DNA of 64,000 nucleotides from Saccoglossus kowalevskii (GCF_000003605.2 NW_003143650.1:28770-92769); one strand, 5' to 3'; counted from the stretch's first letter, positions 1 to 12,533 are shown. Numbers and translations are program-made. The notes: generated from the letters alone by a model not told the origin.

Positions 1-72
1 GCTCCGGTGTGTCTGTATCTCTGTCCACGTATGTGTCCGATACGCCGACTACAACCAGTCTACACATGTTTA
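1..72 (+). repeat. 72-bp unit at the window edge
   Basis: Lacks one GTCT of the GTCTGTCTGT stretch, a one-step slippage loss. The window happens to begin in register with the unit, so this is not evidence for the true array start. The only other 72-bp unit is at 27742. Confidence 0.9.
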
Positions 73-148
73 GCTCCGATGTGTCTGTCTGTATCTCTGT
101 CCACGTATGTGTCCGATACGCCGACTACAACCAGTCTACGCATGTTTA

Positions 149-452
149 GCTCCGGTGTGTTTGTCTGTATCTCTGTCCACGTATGTGTCCGATATGCCGA
201 CTACAACCAGTATACGCATGTTTAGCTCCGGTGTGTCTGTCTGTATCTCTGTCCACGTATGTGTCCGATACGCCGAGTACAACCAGTCTACGCATGTTTA
301 GCTCCGGTGTGTCTGTCTGTATCTCTGTCCACGTATGTGTCCGATACGCCGACTACAACCAGTATACGCATGTTTAGCTCCGGTGTGTCTGTCTGTATCT
401 CTGTCCACGTATGTGTCCGATACGCCGAGTACAACCAGTCTACGCATGTTTA
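149..452 (+). repeat. Two-unit alternation (152-bp higher-order repeat)
   Basis: Units at 149 and 301 carry cagtatacg (C-to-A in cagtctacg). Units at 225 and 377 carry gccgagtac. The pair is repeated twice in direct succession, a dimeric tandem duplication. A related pair, caacaagtatacg then gccgagtac, is found at 2050-2201. Confidence 0.85.
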
Positions 453-908
453 GCTCCGGTGTGTCTGTCTGTATCTCTGTCCACGTATGTGTCCGATACG
501 CCGACTACAACCAGTCTACGCATGTTTAGCTCCGGTGTGTCTGTCTGTATCTCTGTCCACGTATGTGTCCGATACGCCGACTACAACCAGTCTACGCATG
601 TTTAGCTCTGGTGTGTCTGTCTGTATCTCTGTCCGCGTATGTGTCCGATACGCCGACTACAACCAGTCTACGCATGTTTAGCTCTGGTGTGTATGTCTGT
701 ATCTCTGTCCGCGTATGTGTCCGATACGCCGACTACAACCAGTCTACGCATGTTCAGCTCCGGTGTGTCTGTCTGTATCTCTGTCCACGTATGTGTCCGA
801 TACGCCGACTACAACCAGTCTACGCATGTTTAGCTCCGATGTGTCTGTCTGTATCTCTGTCCACGTATGTGTCCGATACGCCGACTACAACCAGTCTACG
901 CATGTTTA

Positions 909-985
909 GCTCCGATGTGTCTGTCTGTATCTCTGTCCACGTATGTGTCCGATACGCCCGACTACAACCAGTCTACGCATGTTTA
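909..985 (+). repeat. 77-bp unit
   Basis: One extra C in gatacgcccgac. It shifts the frame and, with a TAG-to-CAG change near 753, produces a chance 191-codon open frame at 563-1138 that is not a gene. Confidence 0.9.
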
Positions 986-1593
986 GCTCCGGTGTGTCTG
1001 TCTGTATCTCTGTCCACGTATGTGTCCGATACGCCAACTACAACCAGTCTACGCATGTTTAGCTCCGGTGTGTCTGTCTGTATCTCTGTCCACGTATGTG
1101 TCCGATACGCCGACTACAACCAGTCTACGCATGTTTAGCTCCGGTGTGTCTGTCTGTATCTCTGTCCACGTATGTGTCTGATACACCGACTACAACCAGT
1201 CTACGCATGTTTAGCTCCGGTGTGTCTGTCTGTATCTCTCTCCACGTATGTGTCTGATACGCCGACTACAACCAGTCTATGCATGTTTAGCTCCGGTGTG
1301 TCTGTCTGTATCTCTGTCCACGTATGTGTCTGATACGCCGACTACAACCAGTCTACGCATGTTTAGCTCTGGTGTGTCTGTCTGTATCTCTGTCCACGTA
1401 TGTGTCCGATACGCCGACTACAACCAGTCTACGCATGTTTAGCTTCGGTGTGTCTGTCTGTATCTCTGTCCACGTATGTGTCCGATACGCCGACTACAAC
1501 CAGTCTACGCATGTTTAGCTCCAGTGTGTCTGTCTGTATCTCTGTCCACGTATGTGTCCGATACGCCGACTACAACCAGTCTACGCATGTTTA

Positions 1594-1669
1594 GCTCCGG
1601 TGTGTCTGTCTGTATCTCTGTCCACGTATGTGTCCGATACGCCGACTACAACCAGTCTACGCATGTTTA
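1594..1669 (+). repeat. Reference consensus unit, A31 type
   Basis: This copy matches the majority base at every position and can serve as the reference for unit coordinates. Parts in order: gctccgg head (1-7), a TG/TC-rich stretch with GTCTGTCTGT (11-20), a perfect 5-bp inverted repeat CGTAT/ATACG (32-36 and 44-48) around a 7-base loop, a gccgactacaaccag segment (49-62), and an AccI-type GTCTAC site (62-67) followed by CATGTTTA. The TAG that closes forward frames spans the last two bases and the first base of the next unit. Confidence 0.97.
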
Positions 1670-2049
1670 GCTCCGGTGTGTCTGTCTGTATCTCTGTCCA
1701 CGTATGTGTCCGATACGCCGACTACAACCAGTCTACGCATGTTTAGCTCCGGTGTGTCTGTCTGTATCTCTGTCCACGTATGTGTCCGATACGCCGACTA
1801 CAACCAGTCTACGCATGTTTAGCTCCGGTGTGTCTGTCTGTATCTCTGTCCACGTATGTGTCCGATACGCCGACTACAACCAGTCTACGCATGTTTAGCT
1901 CTGGTGTGTCTGTCTGTATCTCTGTCCGCGTATGTGTCCGATACGCCGACTACAACCAGTCTACGCATGTTTAGCTCCGGTGTGTCTGTCTGTATCTCTG
2001 TCCACGTATGTGTCCGATACGCCGACTACAACCAGTCTACGCATGTTTA

Positions 2050-2201
2050 GCTCCGGTGTGTCTGTCTGTATCTCTGTCCACGTATGTGTCCGATACGCCG
2101 ACTACAACAAGTATACGCATGTTTAGCTCCGGTGTGTCTGTCTGTATCTCTGTCCACGTATGTGTCCGATACGCCGAGTACAACCAGTCTACGCATGTTT
2201 A
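2050..2201 (+). repeat. Copy of the two-unit alternation
   Basis: Unit 2050 has caacaagtatacg and unit 2126 has gccgagtac, the same order of rare variants as 149-452, with one additional C-to-A. This suggests a short block copied about 1.7 kb away. Confidence 0.75.
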
Positions 2202-3645
2202 GCTCCGGTGTGTCTGTCTGTATCTCTGTCCACGTATGTGTCCGATACGCCGACTACAACCAGTCTACGCATGTTTAGCTCCGGTGTGTCTGTCTGTATC
2301 TCTGTCCACGTATGTGTCTGATACGCCGACTACAACCAGTCTACGCATGTTTAGCTCCGGTGTGTCTGTCTGTATCTCTGTCCACGTATGTGTCCGATAC
2401 GCCGACTACAACCAGTCTACGCATGTTTAGCTCTGGTGTGTCTGTCTGTAACTCTGTCCACGTATGTGTCCGATACACCGACTACAACCAGTCTACACAT
2501 GTTTAGCTCTGGTGTGTCTGTCTGTATCTCTGTCCGCGTATGTGTCCGATACGCCGACTACAACCAGTCTACGCATGTTTAGCTCCGGTGTGTCTGTCTG
2601 TATCTCTGTCCACGTATGTGTCCGATACGCCGACTACAACCAGTCTACGCATGTTTAGCTCTGGTGTGTCTGTCTGTATCTCTGTCCGCGTATGTGTCCG
2701 ATACGCCGACTACAACCAGTCTACGCATGTTTAGCTCCGGTGTGTCTGTCTGTATCTCTGTCCACGTATGTGTCCGATACGCCGACTACAACCAGTCTAC
2801 GCATGTTTAGCTCCGGTGTGTCTGTCTGTATCTCTGTCCACGTATGTGTCCGATACGCCGACTACAACCAGTCTACGCATGTTTAGCTCCGGTGTGTCTG
2901 TCTGTATCTCTGTCCACGTATGTGTCCGATACGCCGACTACAACCAGTCTACGCATGTTTAGCTCCGGTGTGTCTGTCTGTATCTCTGTCCACGTATGTG
3001 TCCGATACGCCGACTACAACCAGTCTACGCATGTTTAGCTCCGGTGTGTCTGTCTGTATCTCTGTCCACGTATGTGTCTGATACGCCGACTACAACCAGT
3101 CTACGCATGTTTAGCTCCGGTGTGTCTGTCTGTATCTCTGTCCACGTATGTGTCCGATACGCCGACTACAACCAGTCTATGCATGTTTAGCTCCGGTGTG
3201 TCTGTCTGTATCTCTGTCCACGTATGTGTCCGATACGCCGACTACAACCAGTCTACGCATGTTTAGCTCTGGTGTGTCTGTATGTATCTCTGTCCACGTA
3301 TGTGTCCGATACGCCGACTACAACCAGTCTACGCATGTTTAGCTCCGGTGTGTCTGTCGGTATCTCTGTCCACGTATGTGTCCGATACGCCGACTACAAC
3401 CAGTCTACGCATGTTTAGCTCCGGTGTGTCTGTCTGTATCTCTGTCCGCGTATGTGTCCGATACGCCGACTACAACCAGTCTACGCATGTTTAGCTCCGG
3501 TGTGTCTGTCTGTATCTCTGTCCGCGTATGTGTCTGATACGCCGACTACAACCAGTCTACGCATGTTTAGCTCCGGTGTGTCTGTCTGTATCTCTGTCCA
3601 CGTATGTGTCCGATACGCCGACTACAACCAGTCTATGCATGTTTA

Positions 3646-4175
3646 GCTCCGGTGTGTCTGTCTGTATCTCTGTCCGCGTATGTGTCCGATACGCCGACTA
3701 CAACCAGTCTACGCATGTTTAGCTCCGGTGTGTCTGTCTGTATCTCTGTCCGCGTATGTGTCTGATACGCTGACTACAACCAGTCTACGCATGTTTAGCT
3801 CCGGTGTCTGTCTGTATCTCTGTCCACGTATGTGTCCGATACGCCGACTACAACCAGTCTACGCATGTTTAGCTCCGGTGTGTCTGTCTGTATCTCTGTC
3901 CACGTATGTGTCCGATACGCCGACTACAACCAGTCTACGCATGTTTAGCTCCGGTGTGTCTGTCTGTATCTCTGTCCGCGTATGTGTCCGATACGCCGAC
4001 TACAACCAGTCTACGCATGTTTAGCTCCGGTGTGTCTGTCTGTATCTCTGTCCACGTATGTGTCCGATACGCCGACTACAACCAGTCTACGCATGTTTAG
4101 CTCCGGTGTGTCTGTCTGTATCTCTGTCCGCGTATGTGTACGATACGCCGACTACAACCAGTCTATGCATATTTA
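3646..4175 (+). repeat. 530-bp block duplicated at 7877-8406
   Basis: Seven units in the order G31, G31, 74-bp unit, A31, G31, A31, then G31 with gtgtacgatacg and tatgcat. The same order with the same 74-bp unit and same gtacg marker recurs at constant offset 4231. In both places a caactag unit follows, directly here and after one extra unit in the partner. Shared rare variants make independent origin unlikely. Confidence 0.85.
3798..3871 (+). repeat. 74-bp unit (GT deletion)
   Basis: Reads ccggtgtctgtc where the consensus has ccggtgtgtctgtc. The same deletion occurs at 8029 and 29769. Confidence 0.92.
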
Positions 4176-4479
4176 GCTCCGGTGTGTCTGTCTGTATCTC
4201 TGTCCACGTATGTGTCCGATACGCCGACTACAACTAGTCTACGCATGTTTAGCTCAGATGTGTCTGTCTGTATCTCTGTCCACGTATGTGTCCGATACGC
4301 CGACTACAACCAGTCTACGCATGTTTAGCTCCGGTGTGAATGTCTGTATCTCTGTCCACGTATGTGTCCGAAACGCCGACTACAACCAGTCTACGCATGT
4401 TTAGCTCCGATGTGTCTGTCTGTATCTCTGTCCACGTATGTGTCCGATACGCCGACTACAACCAGTCTACGCATGTTTA
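4176..4479 (+). repeat. Four-unit marked cassette, copy 1
   Basis: Successive units carry caactag, then a gctcagatg head, then gaaacgcc (gatacgcc elsewhere), then a gctccgatg head. This order of four rare variants recurs at 4784, 12762, 14054 and 46837. Here the third unit also has a private gtgtgaatg. Confidence 0.9.
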
Positions 4480-4783
4480 GCTCCGGTGTGTCTGTCTGTA
4501 TCTCTGTCCACGTATGTGTCCGATACGCCGACTACAACCAGTCTACGCATGTTTAGCTCCGGTGTGTCTGTCTGTATCTCTGTCCGCGTATGTGTCCGAT
4601 ACGCCGACTACAACCAGTCTACGCATGTTTAGCTCCGGTGTGTCTGTCTGTATCTCTGTCCACGTATGTGTCCGATACGCCGACTACAACCAGTCTACGC
4701 ATGTTTAGCTCCGGTGTGTCTGTCTGTATCTCTGTCCACGTATGTGTCCGATACGCCGACTACAACCAGTCTACGCATGTTTA

Positions 4784-5087
4784 GCTCCGGTGTGTCTGTC
4801 TGTATCTCTGTCCACGTATGTGTCCGATACGCCGACTACAACTAGTCTACGCATGTTTAGCTCAGATGTGTCTGTCTGTATCTCTGTCCACGTATGTGTC
4901 CGATACGCCGACTACAACCAGTCTACGCATGTTTAGCTCCGGTGTGTCTGTCTGTATCTCTGTCCACGTATGTGTCCGAAACGCCGACTACAACCAGTCT
5001 ACGCATGTTTAGCTCCGATGTGTCTGTCTGTATCTCTGTCCACGTATGTGTCCGATACGCCGACTACAACCAGTCTACGCATGTTTA
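4784..5087 (+). repeat. Four-unit marked cassette, copy 2
   Basis: Same four markers as at 4176, 608 bp (8 units) downstream, so this is a local tandem duplication of 8 units. The gtgtgaatg private change of copy 1 is absent, so it arose after the duplication or was lost here. Confidence 0.9.
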
Positions 5088-5543
5088 GCTCCGGTGTGTC
5101 TGTCTGTATCTCTGTCCACGTATGTGTCCGATACGCCGACTACAACCAGTCTACGCATGTTTAGCTCCAGTGTGTCTGTCTGTATCTCTGTCCACGTATG
5201 TGTCCGATACGCCGACTACAACCAGTCTACGCATGTTTAGCTCCAGTGTGTCTGTCTGTATCTCTGTCCGCGTATGTGTCCGATACGCCGACTACAACCA
5301 GTCTACGCATGTTTAGCTCCGGTGTGTCTGTCTGTATCTCTGTCCACGTATGTGTCCGATACGCCGACTACAACCAGTCTACGCATGTTTAGCTCCGGTG
5401 TGTCTGTCTGTATCTCTGTCCACGTATGTGTCCGATACGCCGACTACAACCAGTCTACGCATGTTTAGCTCCGGTGTGTCTGTCTGTATCTCTGTCCACG
5501 TATGTGTCCGATACGCCGACTACAACCAGTCTACGCATGTTTA

Positions 5544-5619
5544 GCTCCGGTGTGTCTGTCTGTATCTCTGTCCGCGTATGTGTCCGATACGCCGACTACA
5601 ACCAGTCTACGCATGTTTA
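5544..5619 (+). repeat. Reference consensus unit, G31 type
   Basis: Identical to the A31 consensus except for G at unit position 31 (ccgcgta). The change adds a seventh CpG and lengthens the inverted repeat to six pairs, GCGTAT/ATACGC. A31 and G31 units are interspersed throughout, and their order is a useful barcode for recognising duplicated blocks. Confidence 0.96.
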
Positions 5620-6227
5620 GCTCCGGTGTGTCTGTCTGTATCTCTGTCCGCGTATGTGTCCGATACGCCGACTACAACCGGTCTACGCATGTTTAGCTCC
5701 AGTGTGTCTGTCTGTATCTCTGTCCGCGTATGTGTCCGATACGCCGACTACAACCAGTCTACGCATGTTTAGCTCCGGTGTGTCTGTCTGTATCTCTGTC
5801 TGCATATGTGTCCGATACGCCGACTACAACCAGTCTACGCATGTTTAGCTCCGGTGTGTCTGTCTGTATCTCTGTCCGCGTATGTGTCCGATACGCCGAC
5901 TACAACCAGTCTACGCATGTTTAGCTCCGGTGTGTCTGTCTGTATCTCTGTCCGCGTATGTGTCCGATACGCCGACTACAACCAGTCTACGCATGTTTAG
6001 CTCCGGTGTGTCTGTCTGTATCTCTGTCCACGTATGTGTCCGACACGGCGACTACAACCAGTCTACGCATGTTTAGCTCCGGTGTGTCTGTCTGTATCTC
6101 TGTCCACGTATGTGTCCGATACGGCGACTACAACCAGTCTACGCATGTTTAGCTCCGGTGTGTCTGTCTGTTTCTCTGTCCATGTATGTGTCCGATACGC
6201 CGACTACAACCAGTCTACGCATGTTTA

Positions 6228-6305
6228 GCTCCGGTGTGTCTGTCTTGTATCTTCTGTTCACGTATGTGTCCGATACGCCGACTACAACCGGTCTACGCAT
6301 GTTTA
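6228..6305 (+). repeat. 78-bp unit
   Basis: Two extra T residues (gtcttgtatcttctgttcac) plus a caaccgg change. It is a locally degraded unit. Confidence 0.9.
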
Positions 6306-6381
6306 GCTCCGGTGTGTCTGTCTGTATCTCTGTTTGCGTATGTGTCCGATACGCCGACTACAACCAGTCTACGCATGTTTA

Positions 6382-6458
6382 GCTCCGGTGTGTCTGTCTG
6401 TATCTCTGTCCGCGTATGTGTCCGATACGCCGACTACAAACCAGTCTACGCATGTTTA
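6382..6458 (+). repeat. 77-bp unit (extra A)
   Basis: ctacaaaccag in place of ctacaaccag. The same one-base insertion is seen at 16940, 33842, 44502 and 52335. Confidence 0.9.
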
Positions 6459-7142
6459 GCTCCGGTGTGTCTGTCTGTATCTCTGTCCGCGTATGTGTCC
6501 GATACGCCGACTACAACCAGTCTACGCATGTTTAGCTCCGGTGTGTCTGTCTGTATCTCTGTCCACGTATGTGTCCGATACGCCGACCTCAACCAGTCTA
6601 TGCATGTTTAGCTCCGGTGTGTCTGTCTGTATCTCTGTCCACGTATGTGTCCGATACGCCGACTACAACCAGTCTACGCATGTTTAGCTCCGGTGTGTCT
6701 GTCTGTATCTCTGTCCACGTATGTGTCCGATACGCCGACTACAACCAGTCTACGCATGTTTAGCTCCGGTGTGTCTGTCTGTATCTCTGTCCGCGTATGT
6801 GTCCGATACACCAACTACAACCAGTCTACGCATGTTTAGCTCCGGTGTGTCTGTCTGTATCTCTGTCCGCGTTTGTGTCCGATACGCCGACTACAACCAG
6901 TCTACGCATGTTTAGCTCCGGTGTGTCTGTCTGTATCTCTGTCCGCATATGTGTCCGATATGCCGACTACAACCAGTCTACGCATGTTTAGCTCCGGTGT
7001 GTCTGTCTGTATCTCTGTCCGCATATGTGTCCGATACGCCGACTACAACCAGTCTATGCATGTTTAGCTCCGGTGTGTCTGTCTGTATCTCTGTCCGCGT
7101 ATGTGTTCGATACGCCAACTGCAACCAGTCTACACATGTTTA

Positions 7143-7192
7143 GCTCCGGTGTGTCTGTCATACGCCGACTACAACCAGTCTACGCATGTTTA
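7143..7192 (+). repeat. 50-bp short unit 1
   Basis: Unit positions 18-43 are missing, joining gtctgtc to atacgcc. The unit before has gtgttcgatacgcc, and a gcgtttg unit lies four units upstream (6839). The following unit (7193) has gatatgcc. Confidence 0.97.
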
Positions 7193-7876
7193 GCTCCGGT
7201 GTGTCTGTCTGTATCTCTGTCCACGTATGTGTCCGATATGCCGACTACAACCAGTCTACGCATGTTTAGCTCCGGTGTGTCTGTCTGTATCTCTGTCCAC
7301 GTATGTGTCCGATACGCCGACTACAACCAGTCTACGCATGTTTAGCTCCAGTGTGTCTGTCTGTATCTCTGTCCACGTATGTGTCCGATACGCCGACTAC
7401 AACCAGTCTACGCATGTTTAGCTCCGGTGTGTCTGTCTGTATCTCTGTCCACGTATGTGTCCGATACGCCGACTACAACCAGTCTACGCATGTTTAGCTC
7501 CGGTGTGTCTGTCTGTATCTCTGTCCGCGTATGTGTCCGATACGCCGACTACAACCAGTCTACGCATGTTTAGCTCCGGTGTGTCTGTCTGTATCTCTGT
7601 CCGCGTATGTGTCCGATACGCCGACTACAACCAGTCTACGCATGTTTAGCTCCGGTGTGTCTGTCTGTATCTCTGTCCACGTATGTGTCCGATACGCCGA
7701 CTACAACCAGTCTATGCATGTTTAGCTCCGGTGTGTCTGTCTGTATCTCTGTCCGCGTATGTGTCCGATACGCCGACTACAACCAGTCTACGCATGTTTA
7801 GCTCCGGTGTGTCTGTCTGTATCTCTGTCCACGTATGTGTCCGATACGCCGACTACAACCAGTCTACGCATGTTTA

Positions 7877-8406
7877 GCTCCGGTGTGTCTGTCTGTATCT
7901 CTGTCCGCGTATGTGTCCGATACGCCGACTACAACCAGTCTACGCATGTTTAGCTCCGGTGTGTCTGTCTGTATCTCTGTCCGCGTATGTGTCCGATACG
8001 CCGACTACAACCAGTCTACGCATGTTTAGCTCCGGTGTCTGTCTGTATCTCTGTCCACGTATGTGTCCGATACGCCGACTACAACCAGTCTACGCCTGTT
8101 TAGCTCCGGTGTGTCTGTCTGTATCTCTGTCCACGTATGTGTCCGATACGCCGACTACAACCAGTCTACGCATGTTTAGCTCCGGTGTGTCTGTCTGTAT
8201 CTCTGTCCGCGTATGTGTCCGATACGCCGACTACAACCAGTCTACGCATGTTTAGCTCCGGTGTGTCTGTCTGTATCTCTGTCCACGTATGTGTCCGATA
8301 CGCCGACTACAACCAGTCTACGCATGTTTAGCTCCGGTGTGTCTGTCTGTATCTCTGTCCGCGTATGTGTACGATACGCCGACTACAACCAGTCTATGCA
8401 TGTTTA
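7877..8406 (+). repeat. Partner of the 3646-4175 block
   Basis: Offset 4231. Contains the 74-bp unit at 8029 and the gtacg/tatgcat unit at 8331. A further caactag unit with gctcagatg head follows at 8483-8634, without the gaaacg and gctccgatg members of the four-unit cassette. Confidence 0.85.
8029..8102 (+). repeat. 74-bp unit (GT deletion)
   Basis: Same deletion as at 3798, in the same unit context. Also has a private tacgcctg (A-to-C in CATG). Confidence 0.92.
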
Positions 8407-9166
8407 GCTCCGGTGTGTCTGTCTGTATCTCTGTCCACGTATGTGTCCGATACGCCGACTACAACCAGTCTACGCATGTTTAGCTCCGGTGTGTCTGTCT
8501 GTATCTCTGTCCACGTATGTGTCCGATACGCCGACTACAACTAGTCTACGCATGTTTAGCTCAGATGTGTCTGTCTGTATCTCTGTCCACGTATGTGTCC
8601 GATACGCCGACTACAACCAGTCTACGCATGTTTAGCTCCAGTGTGTCTGTCTGTATCTCTGTCCACGTATGTGTCCGATACGCCGACTACAACCAGTCTA
8701 CGCATGTTTAGCTCCGGTGTGTCTGTCTGTATCTCTGTCCACGTATGTGTCCGATACGCCGACTACAACCAGTCTACGCATGTTTAGCTCCGGTGTGTCT
8801 GTCTGTATCTCTGTCCACGTATGTGTCCGATACGCGGACTACAACCAGTCTACGCATGTTTAGCTCCGGTGTGTCTGTCTGTATCTCTGTCCGCGTATGT
8901 GTCCGATACGCCGACTACAACCAGTCTACGCATGTTTAGCTCCGGTGTGTCTGTCTGTATCTCTGTCCACGTATGTGTCCGATACGCCGACTACAACCAG
9001 TCTACGCATGTTTAGCTCCGGTGTGTCTGTCTGTATCTCTGTCCACGTATGTGACCGATACGCCGACTACAACCAGTCTACGCATGTTTAGCTCCGGTGT
9101 GTCTGTCTGTATCTCTGTCCACGTATGTGTCCGATACGCCGACTACAACCAGTCTACGCATGTTTA

Positions 9167-9470
9167 GCTCCGGTGTGTCTGTCTGTATCTCTGTCCGCGT
9201 ATGTGTCCGATACGCCGACTACAACCGGTCTACGCATGTTTAGCTCCAGTGTGTCTGTCTGTATCTCTGTCCGCGTATGTGTCCGATATGCCGACTACAA
9301 CCAGTCTACGCATGTTTAGCTCCGGTGTGTCTGTCTGTATCTCTGTCCGCGTATGTGTCCGATACGCCGACTACAACCGGTCTACGCATGTTTAGCTCCA
9401 GTGTGTCTGTCTGTATCTCTGTCCGCGTATGTGTCCGATATGCCGACTACAACCAGTCTACGCATGTTTA
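9167..9470 (+). repeat. Two-unit tandem duplication
   Basis: A G31 unit with caaccgg followed by a gctccagtg-headed unit with gatatgcc appears at 9167-9318 and again at 9319-9470. Offset is 152 bp, two units. Confidence 0.85.
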
Positions 9471-10306
9471 GCTCCGGTGTGTCTGTCTGTATCTCTGTCC
9501 ACGTATGTGTCCGATACGCCGACTACAACCAGTCTACGCATGTTTAGCTCCGGTGTGTCTGTCTGTATCTCTGTCCACGTATGTGTCCGATACGCCGACT
9601 ACAACCAGTCTACGCATGTTTAGCTCCGGTGTGTCTGTCTGTATCTCTGTCCACGTATGTGTCCGATACGCTGACTACAACCAGTCTACGCATGTTTAGC
9701 TCCGGTGTGTCTGTCTGTATCTCTGTCCACGTATGTGTCCGATACGCCGACTACAACCAGTCTACGCATGTTTAGCTCCGGTGTGTCTGTCTGTATCTCT
9801 GTCCACGTATGTGTCCGATACGCCGACTACAACCAGTCTACGCATGTTTAGCTCCGGTGTGTCTGTCTGTATCTCTGTCCACGTATGTGTCCGATACGCC
9901 GACTACAACCAGTCTACGCATGTTTAGCTCCGGTGTGTCTGTCTGTATCTCTGTCCACGTATGTGTCCGATACGCCGACTACAACCAGTCTACGCATGTT
10001 TAGCTCCAGTGTGTCTGTCTGTATCTCTGTCCACGTATGTGTCCGATACGCCGACTACAACCAGTCTACGCATGTTTAGCTCCAGTGTGTCTGTCTGTAT
10101 CTCTGTCCACGTATGTGTCCGATACGCCGACTACAACCAGTCTACGCATGTTTAGCTCCGGTGTGTCTGTCTGTATCTCTGTCTGCGTATGTGTCCGATA
10201 CGCAGACTACAACCAGTCTACGCATGTTTAGCTCCGGTGTGTCTGTCTGTATCTCTGTCCACGTATGTGTCCGATACGCCGACTACAACCAGTCTACGCA
10301 TGTTTA

Positions 10307-10736
10307 GCTCCGGTGTGTCTGTCTGTATCTCTGTCCGCGTTTGTGTCTGATACGCCGACTACAACCAGTCTACGCATGTTTAGCTCCGGTGTGTCTGTCT
10401 GTATCTCTGTCCGCGTATGTGTCCGATACGCCGACTACAACCAGTCTACGCATGTTTAGCTCCGGTGTGTCTGTCTGTATCTCTGTCCGCATATGTGTCC
10501 GATACGCCGACTACAACCAGTATACGCATGTTTAGCTCCGGTGTGTCTGTCTGTATCTCTGTCCGCGTATGTGTCCGATACGCCGACTACAACCAGTCTA
10601 CGCATGTTTAGCTCCGGTGTGTCTGTCATACGCCGACTACAACCAGTCTACGCATGTTTAGCTCCGGTGTGTCTGTCTGTATCTCTGTCCACGTATGTGT
10701 CCGATATGCCGACTACAACCAGTCTACGCATGTTTA
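10307..10736 (+). repeat. 430-bp block shared with 17321-17750
   Basis: Order: gcgtttg unit, G31, G31 with gcatatg and cagtatacg, G31, short unit, gatatg unit. The same order occurs at offset 7014. The unit at 10307 alone also has gtctgat. Confidence 0.88.
10611..10660 (+). repeat. 50-bp short unit 2
   Basis: Same junction as at 7143. Two units before it is a gcatatg unit with cagtatacg. The follower at 10661 has gatatgcc. Confidence 0.97.
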
Positions 10737-11268
10737 GCTCCGGTGTGTCTGTCTGTATCTCTGTCCACGTATGTGTCCGATACGCCGACTACAACCAGTC
10801 TACGCATGTTTAGCTCCGGTGTGTCTGTCTGTATCTCTGTCCACGTATGTGTCCGATACGCCGACTACAACCAGTCTACGCATGTTTAGCTCCGGTGTGT
10901 CTGTCTGTATCTCTGTCCACGTATGTGTCCGATACGCCGACTACAACCAGTCTACGCATGTTTAGCTCCGGTGTGTCTGTCTGTATCTCTGTCCACGTAT
11001 GTGTCCGATACGCCGACTACAACCAGTCTACGCATGTTTAGCTCCGGTGTGTCTGTCTGTATCTCTGTCCGCGTATGTGTCCGATACGCCGACTACAACC
11101 AGTCTACGCATGTTTAGCTCCGGTGTGTCTGTCTGTATCTCTGTCCGCGTATGTGTCCGATACGCCGACTACAACCAGTCTACGCATGTTTAGCTCCGGT
11201 GTGTCTGTCTGTATCTCTGTCCACGTATGTGTCCGATACGCCGACTACAACCAGTCTACGCATGTTTA

Positions 11269-11343
11269 GCTCCGGTGTGTCTGTCTGTTCTCTGTCCACG
11301 TATGTGTCCGATACGCTGACTACAACCAGTCTTCGCATGTTTA
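11269..11343 (+). repeat. 75-bp unit (tctgttctctg)
   Basis: One A missing from tctgtatctctg. It also has gctgac and cttcgcatg. The same deletion is found at 24647, 28352, 30653, 34299, 34677 and 48815. Confidence 0.9.
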
Positions 11344-12027
11344 GCTCCGGTGTGTCTGTCTGTATCTCTGTCCACGTATGTGTCCGATACGCCGACTACA
11401 ACCAGTCTACGCATGTTTAGCTCCGGTGTGTCTGTCTGTATCTCTGTCCGCGTATGTGTCCGATACGCCGACTACAACCAGTCTACGCATGTTTAGCTCC
11501 GGTGTGTCTGTCTGTATCTCTGTCCACGTATGTGTCCGATACGCCGACTACAACCAGTCTACGCATGTTTAGCTCCGGTGTGTCTGTCTGTATGTCTGTC
11601 CGCGTTTGTGTCCGATACGCCGACTACAACCAGTCTACGCATGTTTAGCTCCGGTGTGTCTGTCTGTATCTCTGTCCGCGTTTGTGTCCGATACGCCGAC
11701 TACAACCAGTCTACGCATGTTTAGCTCTGGTGTGTCTGTCTGTATCTCTGTCCGCGTATGTGTCCGATACGCCGACTACAACCAGTCTACGCATGTTTAG
11801 CTCCGGTGTGTCTGTCTGTATCTCTGTCCGCGTATGTGTCCGATACGCCGACTACAACCAGTCTACGCATGTTTAGCTCTGGTGTGTCTGTCTGTATCTC
11901 TGTCCGCGTATGTGTCCGATACGCCGACTACAACCAGTCTACGCATGTTTAGCTCCGGTGTGTCTGTCTGTATCTCAGTCCGCGTATGTGTCCGATACGC
12001 TGACTACAACCAGTCTACGCATGTTTA

Positions 12028-12077
12028 GCTTCGGTGTGTCTGTCATACGCCGACTACAACCAGTCTACGCATGTTTA
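12028..12077 (+). repeat. 50-bp short unit 3
   Basis: Head is gcttcgg rather than gctccgg. The unit before has tctcagtccgcg and gctgac. The follower at 12078 has a gctccagtg head and gatatgcc. Confidence 0.97.
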
Positions 12078-12533
12078 GCTCCAGTGTGTCTGTCTGTATC
12101 TCTGTCCACGTATGTGTCCGATATGCCGACTACAACCAGTCTACGCATGTTTAGCTCCGGTGTGTCTGTCTGTATCTCTGTCCACGTATGTGTCCGATAC
12201 GCCAACTACAACCAGTCTACGCATGTTTAGCTCCAGTGTGTCTGTCTGTATCTCTGTCCACGTATGTGTCCGATACGCCGACTACAACCAGTCTACGCAT
12301 GTTTAGCTCCGGTGTGTCTGTCTGTATCTCTGTCCACGTATGTGTCCGATACGCCGACTACAACCAGTCTACGCATGTTTAGCTCCGGTGTGTCTGTCTG
12401 TATCTCTGTCCACGTATGTGTCCGATACGATGACTACAACCAGTCTACGCATGTTTAGCTCCGGTGTGTCTGTCTGTATCTCTGTCCGCGTATGTGTCCG
12501 ATACGCCGACTACAACCAGTCTACGCATGTTTA

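Noticed and set aside
1-72. True left end of the array
   Set aside because: The window starts exactly in register with a unit and inside the array. A 72-bp unit of the same kind occurs internally at 27742, so its length is not an edge signature.
563-1138. 191-codon open frame, longest on the plus strand
   Set aside because: It is three units' cyclic peptide extended by a chance TAG-to-CAG change near 753 and the extra C in the 909 unit. No codon-level constraint is visible.
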